Positions 1-8,523 of a stretch of DNA of 64,000 bases are shown here, piece by piece. Made by a program: the position numbers and the translations under genes. The stretch comes from Planctomycetota bacterium (GTDB taxonomy: Bacteria; Planctomycetota; Phycisphaerae; UBA1845; PWPN01): contig JAKPHF010000038.1 in assembly GCA_029550525.1 (NCBI GenBank), positions 46,077-110,076 of the forward strand, in the 5' to 3' direction. The notes below the pieces were generated by a model. That model searched no databases. It saw only the letters and a program-made list of their open reading frames with translations, and was not told the origin of the DNA. Each line of letters begins with the position of its first letter. The first letter of the stretch is position 1.

Positions 1-242
1 ACGCGGCGGCGGGCCCGGCGAAGCATACCTTCGCTCAGGTCGATGCCTACCACCGAGGCGTGCTTGGGATAGGAGGGCAGGGCCAAGCCGGTGCCCACGC
101 CGATGTCCAGAACCCGCTCGCCCGGGCGGATTTCCATCCGCTGGATGGCCCGGGTCGTGCGGCGGTGAACGATGCTGGGCCAGAACATGTCGTAGAAGTA
201 GGCCCAAACGTTGTATATGTTACGTGTCGTTTTTTCCTGCAT
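1..242 (-). CDS. Class I SAM-dependent methyltransferase, N-terminal part (runs off the window edge)
   Basis: Only the first 80 codons are in the window; the gene continues past base 1. The protein starts MQEKTTRNIYNVWAYFYD and has the SAM-binding motif I (VLDIGVGTG, residues 44-52) followed by motif II (VVGIDLS, residues 64-70). This order and the YDxxFWP/HRRTTRAI lead-in resemble the UbiE/phosphatidylethanolamine N-methyltransferase group. It would transfer a methyl group from SAM to a small molecule or lipid, but the acceptor-binding half is missing so the substrate is unknown. The ATG at 242 is the first in frame; an AAAAGG stretch lies 11 nt upstream. The family call is firm; the specific function is inference. 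Confidence 0.8.
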   Translation of the reverse strand, partial: MQEKTTRNIYNVWAYFYDMFWPSIVHRRTTRAIQRMEIRPGERVLDIGVGTGLALPSYPKHASVVGIDLSEGMLRRARRR

Positions 243-400
243 GGGACCGCGCCTTTTCTGAAACAAACGTTCACAGCTCAGCAATGTAACCAAGCGGTCC
301 GGGACTGGCAAGGCACCGGCCATTCGGATTTTATGTTTGGAAGCGGGGCTGACCGCGCTCCTGCTCGGAAAGGCCATGCGGGCTCAGCGTTAATCCAGGG
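243..400. other. Short intergenic region without a gene
   Basis: This stretch separates two minus-strand genes. It would hold the promoter of the methyltransferase gene, but I see no convincing -35/-10 pair, terminator hairpin or repeat in it. Confidence 0.4.
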
Positions 401-1435
401 TCATTCCGGAGGGGCGTTTACTGCGATGGTGCCCACGAGAATGGCTTGCCAATCCGTCTGGGCGGACAACGCGCCGGGATCGAACTCGGCCGATAGGGGA
501 CCGTGCCCCGACGCTTTCAGCATCTCATCCACGGTCTGAACCGGAATAAGATTCTGCCAGCCTGCTGCCGCGAGTTCCTCGCCCAATCGATGGCTGAACA
601 ATATACCTGAGTCGTTGGTGTGCCGCTCAGCCGGCCCGATTAGCCGCACGGGAGCGACGGCCAGCGCCGGCGGCGACGGAAGCGATTTGGACAGTTCAAC
701 CGCGATCAGCCGGGCGAGTCGGCTCGGGTCGTCCGCCTCAGCCTCAGCCCGGGCGAGAACGCGCCCGCCGGCCAGCTCCACGATCCGCACTCGAGCGAGC
801 CATCGGGGCCGGGTGTCACCGGGCTGGGACGCAGGAACATTCCCGGCCAAGCCGTCGAGCAGATTCCGCACGGTCGCCTCGTCGCCAATCGCTCGGGCGA
901 TAACCCGTCGCTCTGCCGAGAGCACATACAGGCCCGGCGGCGGGACGCTGGGATGCGAAGCCAGCCAGACCCCAATGGTTGGCCCCTGACCCGGCTCTAT
1001 GACCGCGCAAGGAAAGTTGGCGTCCGCCGATCGAAGCAGGGGGACCACCCGCGAAGCCCAGTCGCTTGGCAGCCCGGTGTAAAGAGAGATCAACGCTGTT
1101 TGTCTGGCCCGCAGGGCATCGCGAGAGTCAGCCAGCAGCCGGGCGGTGTCGGCCGAAGCGGTCGCGGCGTCGAACACCCAGATCGCCGTCTTCGCCGAGT
1201 CCAGCCGAATGATCCAGCTTCGCAGCGTCTCGGCCGACACGACGGGCGGATCGGCCGGGTACACGAACGCAGGCAGCGCGGGCGATGAGGCGGCCTCGGG
1301 CTGGGGGGCGGTCGGCCACTGCGAACAGCCGGCCAGCCCTGCACATCCGATCAGCCACAGGGAGAATCCCAGATGGCCGATCCGAGCATCCGGGTAACCC
1401 GCTGCCGGAAGAAAAGCGAAAAACCGTCGGCTCAT
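401..1435 (-). CDS. Predicted lipoprotein with a TolB/FlgO-like C-terminal region
   Basis: A 344-residue protein starting at ATG 1435 (MSRRFFAF). A longer reading frame upstream only overlaps the redoxin gene in another frame and was not used. A hydrophobic segment ends in a lipobox GLAGC with Cys37, so the protein should be lipidated and held at a membrane. Residues about 60-200 contain strands and a YVLSAERRVIARAIGD stretch reminiscent of a thioredoxin-like fold. The last 110 residues (ALAVAPVRLIG, then SHRLGEELAAAG and a variable DWQAILVGTIAV strand) resemble the alpha/beta domain of FlgO/TolB-N-like lipoproteins. It lies 79 bp downstream of the redoxin gene and may share its transcript. 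Function unknown. Confidence 0.7.
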   Translation of the reverse strand: MSRRFFAFLPAAGYPDARIGHLGFSLWLIGCAGLAGCSQWPTAPQPEAASSPALPAFVYPADPPVVSAETLRSWIIRLDSAKTAIWVFDAATASADTARLLADSRDALRARQTALISLYTGLPSDWASRVVPLLRSADANFPCAVIEPGQGPTIGVWLASHPSVPPPGLYVLSAERRVIARAIGDEATVRNLLDGLAGNVPASQPGDTRPRWLARVRIVELAGGRVLARAEAEADDPSRLARLIAVELSKSLPSPPALAVAPVRLIGPAERHTNDSGILFSHRLGEELAAAGWQNLIPVQTVDEMLKASGHGPLSAEFDPGALSAQTDWQAILVGTIAVNAPPE

Positions 1436-1514
1436 ACCAGTCAGATCGGCGAAAACCCTTCCGAAACTCCTGCCGCCGATCTGACGCGGGGTTATGAAGC
1501 AAGGACCGGACCGG

Positions 1515-2126
1515 TCACCGTGCCGGAGCGTACTTGATGCCGCAGCCGTACGCGTCGGTCTTGGGCTTGCTGACGGTGCGGCCGGCCAGCAGGTCGTCAA
1601 GCGCCGCCGCCACGTAGTTCTGGTCCTTCTTGTCGTCGATGGCACCGTCGTAGACGAGCGTTCCGCTCTTGTCGATTACGAACATGTGCGGCGTTCGCTT
1701 GGCTTGGAACAGCCGGCCGACCTGCCCGTCCGTGTCCATGAGAATGGGGTAGGCCAGCCCCATGCGGGCGGCGTATACCCGATTTCTTTCCGCCGTCATG
1801 TTGTAGGTGGAATCCACCCCCAACCAGATCACACCCTTGTCGGCGTACTTCTTGTAGACGTCCTGCATCTTGCTCTTTTCGTGAGCCCCTCGGCTCACCG
1901 GGCAATCCTGGTTGATCCACTCGAGGACGACCGGCCGCCCTTTGAATTCAGAAAGCGTGAACTCCTTGCCGAAGGTATCTTTAAGCTTGAAGTCCGGTGC
2001 CGCCGAACCGAGCTTGGCCGCCTCTCGCGGCGAGTCCGGGGCGGCATTCTGGGCGAGCGTCAGGGCATAGGCTCCCAGGGCGGCACACAACAAGGCGGTC
2101 GTTCTAACGAGGTGCTTGCGTTGCAT
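1515..2126 (-). CDS. Exported redoxin (thioredoxin-fold, AhpC/TSA-like)
   Basis: A 203-residue protein with a signal peptide (residues 1-26, MQRKHLVRTTALLCAALGAY then ALTLAQ). The start is ATG 2126, preceded by AAGGAG 8 nt upstream; an in-frame upstream extension lacks a ribosome site. The thioredoxin fold runs from about residue 42. It has a single redox Cys75 in the motif DCPVSRG instead of CxxC, a cis-Pro (TP, 145-146), and a conserved C-terminal GCG (Cys195) that may act as resolving cysteine. Proteins of this type occur widely in planctomycetes as periplasmic redoxins; the physiological substrate is unknown. The lipoprotein gene downstream may be co-transcribed. Confidence 0.85.
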   Translation of the reverse strand: MQRKHLVRTTALLCAALGAYALTLAQNAAPDSPREAAKLGSAAPDFKLKDTFGKEFTLSEFKGRPVVLEWINQDCPVSRGAHEKSKMQDVYKKYADKGVIWLGVDSTYNMTAERNRVYAARMGLAYPILMDTDGQVGRLFQAKRTPHMFVIDKSGTLVYDGAIDDKKDQNYVAAALDDLLAGRTVSKPKTDAYGCGIKYAPAR

Positions 2127-2376
2127 TTGCTTGGCTCCTTTGGGTTTGGGTGGAATCCAGGCCTGACCGGGCACAACCCTCTCGCGTGACATGCCTTGCG
2201 CCGTCAGGCTGTCGCTAAAGGGTAGGTCCGGTCCGGCGAACCGGGCAACCGCTGATGCGGTGGATTCACCTCTCAAAAAGGCCTATCATCTATGGGTACA
2301 GGAGGCTCGGCTGGAGGCGTTGCTCCGGCGAGCAGGACTCGACGGCAACCGGGGGTGCCAGAGATCTGGCGAGACA

Positions 2377-3153
2377 ATGTCTTCGAAGGATTTATCACCG
2401 ATCATCGATGAATGGCCCTATGAGCCCGGCCACATCAGCGTCCGCAAGATCCGCGGTCGAGATGGGCGCGTGAAGATCCAGATGCGCGTCAACCTCGGTG
2501 TCTTGCAGATGGAAGTGGACGGCCGGCCCGACGGCACGCGGCCCTACAACTGCGAGTCGCTCCTGCACCATCACCTCGAACGGCTCGAAGAGTACCGGCG
2601 ACGCAACGGCACCGATCTGGGCTTCACGCTCGATTCGGAAGAGTGCCGCGAGATCCGCGAAGAGGCCGTCCAGTACTACCATCGCTACCTCGCCAACTTC
2701 GTGCTCGAAGACTACGAGGCGGTGGCTCGTGACACGCAGCGGAATCTGGAAGTGCTCGAGCTCTGCGCCAAGTTCGCCGACGAGGATGAGGACAAGTACG
2801 CTCTCGAGCAGTACCACCCGTACATCCTCATGATGAACGCCCGGAGCAAGGCCCTGCTTGCCCTGGAGCATCGTCGGTTCCGCACCGCTTTGGCTCACGT
2901 GAACAGCGGGTTGCGGCGGATCAAGCAGTTCTTCCGCAATTACGGTGAGCCCAAGGCTTACCGAGTGAGCGGCGAGGTCGAGGTGCTCAAGACGCTTCGC
3001 AAGGAAATCCTCGCTCACGTGCCCGAGGATCCGATTCACCGTACGCAACGGCTGCTCAAGCGGGCGCTGAGAGAAGAACGCTACGAGGATGCGGCCCGGC
3101 TTCGCGACGAACTGGAAGTCCTGCGGAAGCAGCGTCCGACCGAGGACATTTGA
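2377..3153 (+). CDS. UvrB/UvrC (UVR) motif-containing protein
   Basis: A 258-residue soluble protein beginning MSSKDLSPIIDEWPYEPGHI. Its only recognisable domain is a C-terminal UVR motif (residues about 221-250, LLKRALREERYEDAARLRDELE), the helical hairpin by which UvrB contacts UvrC and which also occurs in ClpC-linked McsA-like proteins. The remainder is rich in charged helices with YYHRYL and ALEHRRFRTAL segments and looks TPR-like, but no catalytic motif is seen. The start at 2377 was chosen over an upstream frame that overlaps the redoxin promoter. A strong terminator follows 18 bp after the stop. A role as a protein-interaction factor is likely; the pathway is unknown. Confidence 0.75.
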   Translation: MSSKDLSPIIDEWPYEPGHISVRKIRGRDGRVKIQMRVNLGVLQMEVDGRPDGTRPYNCESLLHHHLERLEEYRRRNGTDLGFTLDSEECREIREEAVQYYHRYLANFVLEDYEAVARDTQRNLEVLELCAKFADEDEDKYALEQYHPYILMMNARSKALLALEHRRFRTALAHVNSGLRRIKQFFRNYGEPKAYRVSGEVEVLKTLRKEILAHVPEDPIHRTQRLLKRALREERYEDAARLRDELEVLRKQRPTEDI

Positions 3154-3170
3154 GACAAGCCCGAATTGAC

Positions 3171-3230
3171 GAGCCGCGAGCGCGAGCGAGCCGCCGAGTG
3201 ATCGGCACCGTTCGCACCCGCGGCTTTTTT
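3171..3230 (+). terminator. Intrinsic terminator after the UVR gene
   Basis: An AGCCGCG arm near 3172 pairs with CGCGGCT near 3219-3225, enclosing a further GC-rich hairpin, and is followed by a run of six T. It ends the UVR gene transcript just before the convergent Nif3 gene. Confidence 0.75.
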
Positions 3231-3245
3231 CATGCTCTTGCCGCG

Positions 3246-4376
3246 TCACGCCAACGCGAACGGTCCGGTGTCCTTCCTGCTCACGCGGACGGACAGGCCG
3301 GGCACGGCTTGGCCGAGGCGGGTCGCCAGCGACGGTAGCGCGGGTCGTTCGCTTTCCCAGTGCCCAAGAGCGATGGCCGTCTTGCCCAGTCGTAACAGCG
3401 CGAGTGCTTCGTGATGCCGAATCTCGCCGGTGATGATCACGTCGCAATCGGCGGCCCGAGGCTTTTCCAGCGGGAGTGAGCCGGCAGCACCGACGCAGAC
3501 GGCCGCTCGGGTCAGACGCGCCTTGCCGTGGCCCACCACGACCGCCACGCGCGAACCCGTGCGGGCCTTGAGCTTGGCGGCCAGGCCGGCCAGCGTGGTC
3601 TTGGGCGGCAACAGGCCCGTGCGGCCGATGCCGAAGCTCGGCGCGCCGGCCAGTGGGTAGATGTCGTAGGCCGGCTCCTCGTACGGATGCGCCCGCAGCA
3701 GGGCGTTGATCACTTCGGGCAGACGCCCGCGCGGCGCGACCATCTCGATGCGGATCTCGGGCACCTTCTCCAGCCGTCCGCGGCGGCCGACGCGCGGCTG
3801 CGTGCCTTCGGTGCCGTAAAAAGTTCCCTCACCCCGCACGCGGTAGCTGCAGAGTTCGTAGCCGCCGATGCGTCCGGCGCCGGCCGCCGCCATGGCGAAC
3901 GCGACGGCATCCACCTTCTCGGCCGGCACGAACGTCACGATCTTGCACTGACCGCCGTCCTCGGTCGTGTACTCGAACGGCTCGACCTCCGTGAGGTCGC
4001 ACAGGCCGGCGAGCACGTCGTTGGTTCCACCCGGTGCGGCATCCAGTGCGGTATGCGGCGAATAGATGGCGATGCCTGAGGCCACCGCCCGGTGCACGAG
4101 GGCGTCGGTCTGGCCGCTGTCGGCCAGCAGCCGCTTGATGGGGCGGAAGATCGGCGGGTGATAGGCTACGATCATCTGGTACGGGCCGGCCATTGCTTCG
4201 TCCAGCACCGCCGGAGTCAGATCGATGCACAACAGCACGCGGCTGCACGACACCGAGCGGTCGCCGGCCAGCAGCCCCACGTTGTCCCACGATTGTGCCA
4301 TCGCCGGCGGAGCCAGCATGTCCAGCACCGCGGCCACGTCACCGATGGTGATTCGATTCCTCGATTTTCGCGACAC
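3246..4376 (-). CDS. Nif3-like dinuclear metal centre protein
   Basis: A 376-residue member of the Nif3/YbgI/YqfO family, which forms hexameric toroids with a two-metal centre. Family signatures are SWDNVGLLAGD, the metal-ligand loop VAYHPPIF, SPHTALDA and a C-terminal ALGHWESE. The length matches the long form with an inserted PII-like domain (about residues 130-230), which carries IGGYELCSYRVRGEGTFYG. The frame opens with an upstream TTG at 4400, but the sequence GGAGGAG lies 6 nt before the GTG at 4376, so that GTG is the better start. Family members are often annotated GTP cyclohydrolase I type 2, but the true activity is unsettled. It stands alone on this strand. Confidence 0.9.
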   Translation of the reverse strand: MSRKSRNRITIGDVAAVLDMLAPPAMAQSWDNVGLLAGDRSVSCSRVLLCIDLTPAVLDEAMAGPYQMIVAYHPPIFRPIKRLLADSGQTDALVHRAVASGIAIYSPHTALDAAPGGTNDVLAGLCDLTEVEPFEYTTEDGGQCKIVTFVPAEKVDAVAFAMAAAGAGRIGGYELCSYRVRGEGTFYGTEGTQPRVGRRGRLEKVPEIRIEMVAPRGRLPEVINALLRAHPYEEPAYDIYPLAGAPSFGIGRTGLLPPKTTLAGLAAKLKARTGSRVAVVVGHGKARLTRAAVCVGAAGSLPLEKPRAADCDVIITGEIRHHEALALLRLGKTAIALGHWESERPALPSLATRLGQAVPGLSVRVSRKDTGPFALA

Positions 4377-4442
4377 AGCAATCTCCTCCCAGTCAAGCAA
4401 CCGGCGTCCAATCTAGACCCGCCGCGGAGGGAAGTCCAGAAT

Positions 4443-4611
4443 AGCTGTCAGCTCTCAGCTGTCAGCTATGAGCTGTGAGCTATGGGCCGGATGGGGGCGG
4501 TGGTGCGTGTGATGTCCGGGGGTCCTGTGCGAACAGATGGATACGCTGTGACAACGAATCCTCGGGGTAATGAAGCGGCTTAATGCTCATAGCCCCTAGC
4601 TCACAGCTGAG
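4443..4611. repeat. Period-7 repeat arrays in inverted arrangement
   Basis: Bases 4443-4484 are six consecutive heptamers (AGCTGTC, AGCTCTC, AGCTGTC, AGCTATG, AGCTGTG, AGCTATG). A shorter reverse-complementary array lies at 4585-4611, so the two arms could pair over about 100 nt of unique sequence. The right arm supplies the stop codon of the DUF4268 remnant. It is one of several unrelated heptad arrays in the window. Confidence 0.85.
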
Positions 4612-5350
4612 AAGCCGTTTCTTCCTCCATCTGCAGCTTCAACTCACGCATTCGTGGCCCGAACACTGCGTGCATGCGCTCCAATTTCTCCAGCAGCCAC
4701 TTCTGCTGCTCGGGCCAGCGGTCGCGGTTTTCAAGGTTGCACTTGTGACGCGTCCAGATGCGGCACATCTGCTTGTCTCGTGGGTTGTGCCAGGTAAGCG
4801 GTTCGCCCATCTCCTTTTCGATGGCGGGGTCGCTGGGCTTCCAGTGCGGCGTAGTACTCCTTGGCATGTTCGTCGTGGAGAACAACTTCCGCACGCACCT
4901 CCTGGCCGGTGTAGCTGCCGGTCTCGGAGTCGTAGAACGAGGCCACTGCCGACAGGCGCACACCGGAAGTGCCCAGGGCGATGTTCATCCAGTGCTGAGG
5001 GGCGGGCTTGGCGGCCTTAATCGTGCGGCCGGCGGTCCGAACGAATTCGGCGAACTGCGTCCAGTATTCGAGCTGAAGCTTCTTATCTTCGTCAAGCCGG
5101 CCGGTAGTGGGGGCACCGTGCCGTACGCGCGGGACATCACGTTGAACTTGGGAGCGGGGGGAGGGTCGCCGATTCGCCCGAGTTCAACTTCGATGCCGAA
5201 GAAGGAGATCTCGGACCGCGTGGCCTCGTTCAGCCAGTCCAGCGCGGCCCGGTGCTCGTCCGTGAACCGCTCGGCAATCCAGACGATGGTCACGGCATGC
5301 AGGCCGGCGGCAAAATCCAGCCAGGCGCGGCGACGAAGCGAAAGCGGAGA
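4601..5350 (-). pseudogene. Remnant of a DUF4268 domain gene (truncated and frameshifted)
   Basis: Three reading frames together rebuild the C-terminal half of a DUF4268 protein. The first, from about 5350 to 5120, encodes FAAGLHAVTIVWIAERF and RSEISFFGIEVELGRIGD. The second, from about 5110 to 4830, encodes KLQLEYWTQFAEFV and HWMNIALGTSGVRLSAV. The third, from about 4830 to 4601, encodes AIEKEMGEPLTWHNPRDK and RWPEQQKWLLEKLE. The second shift lies at a run of four G (4826-4829, plus strand). The N-terminal part is missing and the fragment begins almost at the stop of the PTS-IIA gene. The reading stops inside an AGCTGTGAGCT repeat. A decayed accessory gene is the simplest reading. Confidence 0.7.
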
Positions 5351-5359
5351 CTCCTGCGA

Positions 5360-5899
5360 TCAGGATTGGTGGCTACGCAGGAGGGCGAGGAACTCCGTGT
5401 AGTTCTCGGCCTGCATGGCGGCGCTGCGCACCTGGGGATCCCGGAACAGGCGGGAGACGAGCGAGAGGATCTCGATCTGGGCCGTGTTGTCCTCCAGCGG
5501 CGTGAGGATCAGGAAGATCAGATGGGCCGGATCGCCGTCGGGGGCGTTGAAGTCGATGCCGTGCCGCGAGATGCCCAGCGTCACCACGGCTCCGCTCAAG
5601 CCTTCCATGCGAGCGTGGGGAATGGCGATTCCCGTGCCGATGCCGGTGGACATGAGTTCCTCTCGCTGAAGAACCGCCCGGACGATGCGCTCGCGGTCCA
5701 GGCCGCTGGCCTGAGCGGCGGGGACGGCCAGCACGCGGATGGCCTGTTCGCGGTTGTCGGCGATGATGGGGTTGATGAATCCTCGCGGGCTGATGAAGTC
5801 GCTCACGCGCCGCTGTTTGCGAAGGCCCAGGATGCGATACATGGCCGGGCCGCTCATCATGGAGGTGGCCACGGCCATCACCACCAACGCGACGAACAT
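5360..5899 (-). CDS. PTS EIIA (PtsN/fructose-type) domain, C-terminal part of a split antiporter gene
   Basis: This frame encodes a short membrane segment (MFVALVVMAVATSMMSGPAMYRIL, the last helix of the antiporter upstream) and then a complete EIIA domain of the nitrogen/fructose type. The phosphorylatable His is in GIAIPHARME, followed by HLIFLILTP and the C-terminal LSLVSRLF helix. Continuing the frame upstream past its ATG reads AALQYGLIGKP, exactly what should follow ILGL in the antiporter, so the two frames were one gene of about 567 codons. Fusion of a CPA2 antiporter to EIIA suggests control of ion exchange by PTS phosphorylation. Whether this half is made alone is unknown. Confidence 0.75.
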   Translation of the reverse strand: MFVALVVMAVATSMMSGPAMYRILGLRKQRRVSDFISPRGFINPIIADNREQAIRVLAVPAAQASGLDRERIVRAVLQREELMSTGIGTGIAIPHARMEGLSGAVVTLGISRHGIDFNAPDGDPAHLIFLILTPLEDNTAQIEILSLVSRLFRDPQVRSAAMQAENYTEFLALLRSHQS

Positions 5900-5910
5900 G
5901 GGTTTGCCGA

Positions 5911-7062
5911 TCAGCCCATACTGCAGCGCGGCAGACCGAGGATAATCTCCATGGCTCCGCGAGCGTTCATGCCGAAGCCGATGGCCCAGGCTTCGCGGCG
6001 AGCCAGTCCGGCCGATCTTGCTCCCAGGCCGCAGCCCACCACTTTGCCCACGCAGGCGATGGCCAGGACCAGTAGCACGAGCGGCAGGTGGAACTCCTCC
6101 GCGAAGTTTACGCGCAGGCCGATGCCGGCGAAGAACACCGGGGCGAAGATGAACGACACGAAGTCGCCGATGATGGTGCGGGTGTGCTCACGCAAGTGCG
6201 GCGAGTCGCCGATGGCCACGCCGGCGAGGAAAGCTCCGAAGATGGCGTGGACGCCGATCCACTCGGTGAAGGCCGCGCAGAACAACGCCACGCATAGCGC
6301 GAAGGCGAGCACACCGGCGGGCCAACTGGTATGGGCTTGGATCCATGGCAAGCATCGGTGGATGGCCCATCGACCGACCGTCAGCATGAGCAGACTGAAC
6401 CCCAGCGTCAGCGCGATAGTGCCGGGGACGCTCGCGGCGTGTCCGGCGGTCGTGCCCATGAGGCTCAGGATGATGGCGAAGATGATCCAGCCTGCCAGAT
6501 CGTTCAGGATGGCCGCAGCGATCACGGTCATGCCCAGGTCGCTTCGATACAGGGCCAGATCCATCAGCGTCCTGGCGATGACCGGAAGGGCGGAGATGGA
6601 CAGCGCGGTCGCGAAGAACAGGGCGAAGAGTCGTACGTCCGCGTCTCCGTTGGCCAGCGCCTCGGGGATGAATGTCGGTAGCTGGACGGCCACGGCGTAG
6701 CCGAGAACGAAAGGGACGGCAATGCCAGCCAAGCCGATGATGGCTGCCGCTCGCCCCTGTCGCCACATGGTGGAGAGATCCACTTCGATGCCGGCGACGA
6801 GAAGGAAGAGCGTGATAGCCAGCGTCGAGAACCCGTCCATCGCCAGCGCTGCCGCGCCGGTTTCCGGAAACAGGTAGTGGTTGACGCTCGGCGCGAGCGT
6901 GCCGAGCACGGTTGGACCGAGCAGAATGCCCGCGAGCATCTCGCCGAGAACGGCGGGCTGACCCCAGCGTTGAGCAAGCTCCCCGAGCAGGCGTGCCGTG
7001 GTCAGCAGCACGCCCAGCCCCAGGAGCAGAATCGTGATTTCAGACGACGACAACCGCTCCAT
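5911..7062 (-). CDS. CPA2/Kef-type cation:proton antiporter, N-terminal part of a frameshifted gene
   Basis: About 383 residues with at least ten hydrophobic helices. CPA2 hallmarks are RWGQPAVLGEMLAGILLGP near the N-terminus, ILNDLAGWIIF in the ion-binding core, and GFGMNARGAMEIIL near the end. It should exchange Na+ or K+ for protons in the inner membrane. The frame stops at LGLPRCSMG, whereas the family continues LAALQYGLIG; a single missing C near 5932 (GGC instead of GGCC, plus strand) explains the break, and the next frame resumes with the last helix and an EIIA domain. The ATG at 7062 (MERLSSSE) was preferred to a TTG 12 codons upstream. Either a sequencing error or a real mutation. 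Confidence 0.8.
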   Translation of the reverse strand: MERLSSSEITILLLGLGVLLTTARLLGELAQRWGQPAVLGEMLAGILLGPTVLGTLAPSVNHYLFPETGAAALAMDGFSTLAITLFLLVAGIEVDLSTMWRQGRAAAIIGLAGIAVPFVLGYAVAVQLPTFIPEALANGDADVRLFALFFATALSISALPVIARTLMDLALYRSDLGMTVIAAAILNDLAGWIIFAIILSLMGTTAGHAASVPGTIALTLGFSLLMLTVGRWAIHRCLPWIQAHTSWPAGVLAFALCVALFCAAFTEWIGVHAIFGAFLAGVAIGDSPHLREHTRTIIGDFVSFIFAPVFFAGIGLRVNFAEEFHLPLVLLVLAIACVGKVVGCGLGARSAGLARREAWAIGFGMNARGAMEIILGLPRCSMG

Positions 7063-7166
7063 GGCGGGAGCATACTCGGCGGATCGGCCGAATGGCAACG
7101 TGCCTGTCGAATCGATTCCATCGATCCTGCCGGCATCATTGTTGTTGACGCGCGAATTTCACCCCC

Positions 7167-8087
7167 TCAGACGCAAGCCGGAAGCTCATCGTCCGGCGGT
7201 CGACCCGTTGCGGATGATGCGGGAGTACACAATGCGGCCTCTTGTCCCGGTGTTGCTCCATGCGGAAGGAAATGTGCCGGACGGATGAGCGCTCGAGCCA
7301 GCAGGGCCCGATATGCGTCGCGGGGGATTTCAATGGCGCCGAATTGCGTGAGATGCGACGCGGTGTTCTGACAATCCATGCAGGTGAATCCGCATGCGAT
7401 CAGATGCTCGGTCAAGACCACGAACGCGATCTTGCTGGCGTGATTCATGCGGGTGAACATACTGGAGCCGGTGAAGACCGTCCCGACGGTCAAGCCGAAT
7501 CCGCCGCCCACCAACTGTCCCTCGTGCCAGGCCTCGACCGTGTGGCAGGCGCCCATCTCGAACGCTTGGCGGTAGGTCTTGCGGAGTCGAGGGCCGATCC
7601 AGGTGGGCTCGCGAGCGGCGCAGCCGGTCAGCACGCCGTCGAAGTCGGTGTCGAATCGGATCTCGAACATCTTCTTGCGAACGAGCCGGGCAATGCGAGG
7701 CGAGACGCGGAATCGGTCCAGCGGGAGAATGCAGCGCATCTCCGGCGATCTCCAGCGAAGCTTCCCCCGCCACTCCAGCGGAAACAGTCCCTGCGCGGTG
7801 AAGAGGAGCAAGTTCTCCGCCGTGAGCGGCATGCATTCGGCGAGCCCGCAGAGATTGCCGATCGGACCGCCGGGCAGCACGGACGCCACGTGCGCCAGTG
7901 CGCGTTGGCAGCGGTTGCGCTTCTTCGCGACGAGATTGCGCAGGAACGCACGGGCCTTCGATGGAAGAGCCGGTTCTTTCGATTCCGAATCCGGGCGGCA
8001 AGGCGATTCGCAGGACGACGGCGCGGAGTCATCCCGCTCCGGCCGACCGGTTCCCAGCGGCTCGTTCTCCATGGCAGTTGCATTCAT
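7167..8087 (-). CDS. aat: Leucyl/phenylalanyl-tRNA--protein transferase
   Basis: A 306-residue enzyme that attaches Leu or Phe from aminoacyl-tRNA to N-terminal Arg or Lys of proteins, marking them for ClpS/ClpAP degradation in the cytoplasm. Family motifs are LLFTAQGLFPLEW (usually AYxxGxFPW), SPEMRCILPLDRFRVSPR, FEIRFDTDFDGVLTGCA, TWIGPRLRKTYRQ, HTVEAWHEGQLVGGGFGLTVGTVFTGSSMF, and LIACGFTCMDCQNTASHLTQFGA. The start at ATG 8087 has AGGTG 5 nt upstream. The N-terminus (about 95 residues) and the C-terminal tail make it longer than the usual 230 residues; the extensions look disordered. No clp gene is nearby. Confidence 0.9.
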   Translation of the reverse strand: MNATAMENEPLGTGRPERDDSAPSSCESPCRPDSESKEPALPSKARAFLRNLVAKKRNRCQRALAHVASVLPGGPIGNLCGLAECMPLTAENLLLFTAQGLFPLEWRGKLRWRSPEMRCILPLDRFRVSPRIARLVRKKMFEIRFDTDFDGVLTGCAAREPTWIGPRLRKTYRQAFEMGACHTVEAWHEGQLVGGGFGLTVGTVFTGSSMFTRMNHASKIAFVVLTEHLIACGFTCMDCQNTASHLTQFGAIEIPRDAYRALLARALIRPAHFLPHGATPGQEAALCTPASSATGRPPDDELPACV

Positions 8088-8220
8088 CGCACACCTGTTT
8101 GTGAGGTCGTGGATATGCGTGGCGCTCGGTCCCTTTCCGGGCACTTGGTGTTGCATCCTAGTGCGGGAATGCCTGCCTTTGGCACTATGACTCGAAAAAC
8201 TCAGCAATGAACCGATGGCT

Positions 8221-8420
8221 GCGCAAGTCGGGCTGTACGTGTTTAGCGTGCGGCACCTTCTCGCCCCGTCGTTCCGGGGCTCGCACTAACTCCCTTCTTG
8301 GAGCCAGCGGTCCGTGGGCTAACGCCGACGGCTACTCACTTCGCGCCCCTTCGGGGCGAAGCTGCGCCGATCTGTACTGACTTCGCGCTCTTTCAGCGCG
8401 GAGCCACGTCGATCTCGTGC
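8221..8420. repeat. GC-rich palindromic repeat cluster
   Basis: The region between aat and the TIGR03009 gene contains several hairpins, including GCCCCGTCG/TTCCGGGGC, CGCCCCTTCGGGGCG and CGCGCTCTTTCAGCGCG. Bases 8312-8358 read in reverse complement match 55093-55139 (CGCGAAGT, AGTAGCCGT and AGCCCACGG blocks in the same order). No coding signal was seen between 8088 and 8523. Confidence 0.7.
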
Positions 8421-8523
8421 ACGGTAAACACGTGCCCGGGCTTGCCGGCACGCTTGCCGCGGAAGTATGCCGGTCGGCTTGGAGCGACGGACAGTAGTCA
8501 GCGGTATCCTCTCGCTTGCGCGC

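Noticed and set aside
60..539. Plus-strand open frame of 159 codons
   Set aside because: It lies antisense to the methyltransferase and the lipoprotein gene, shows no domain and has no ribosome site.
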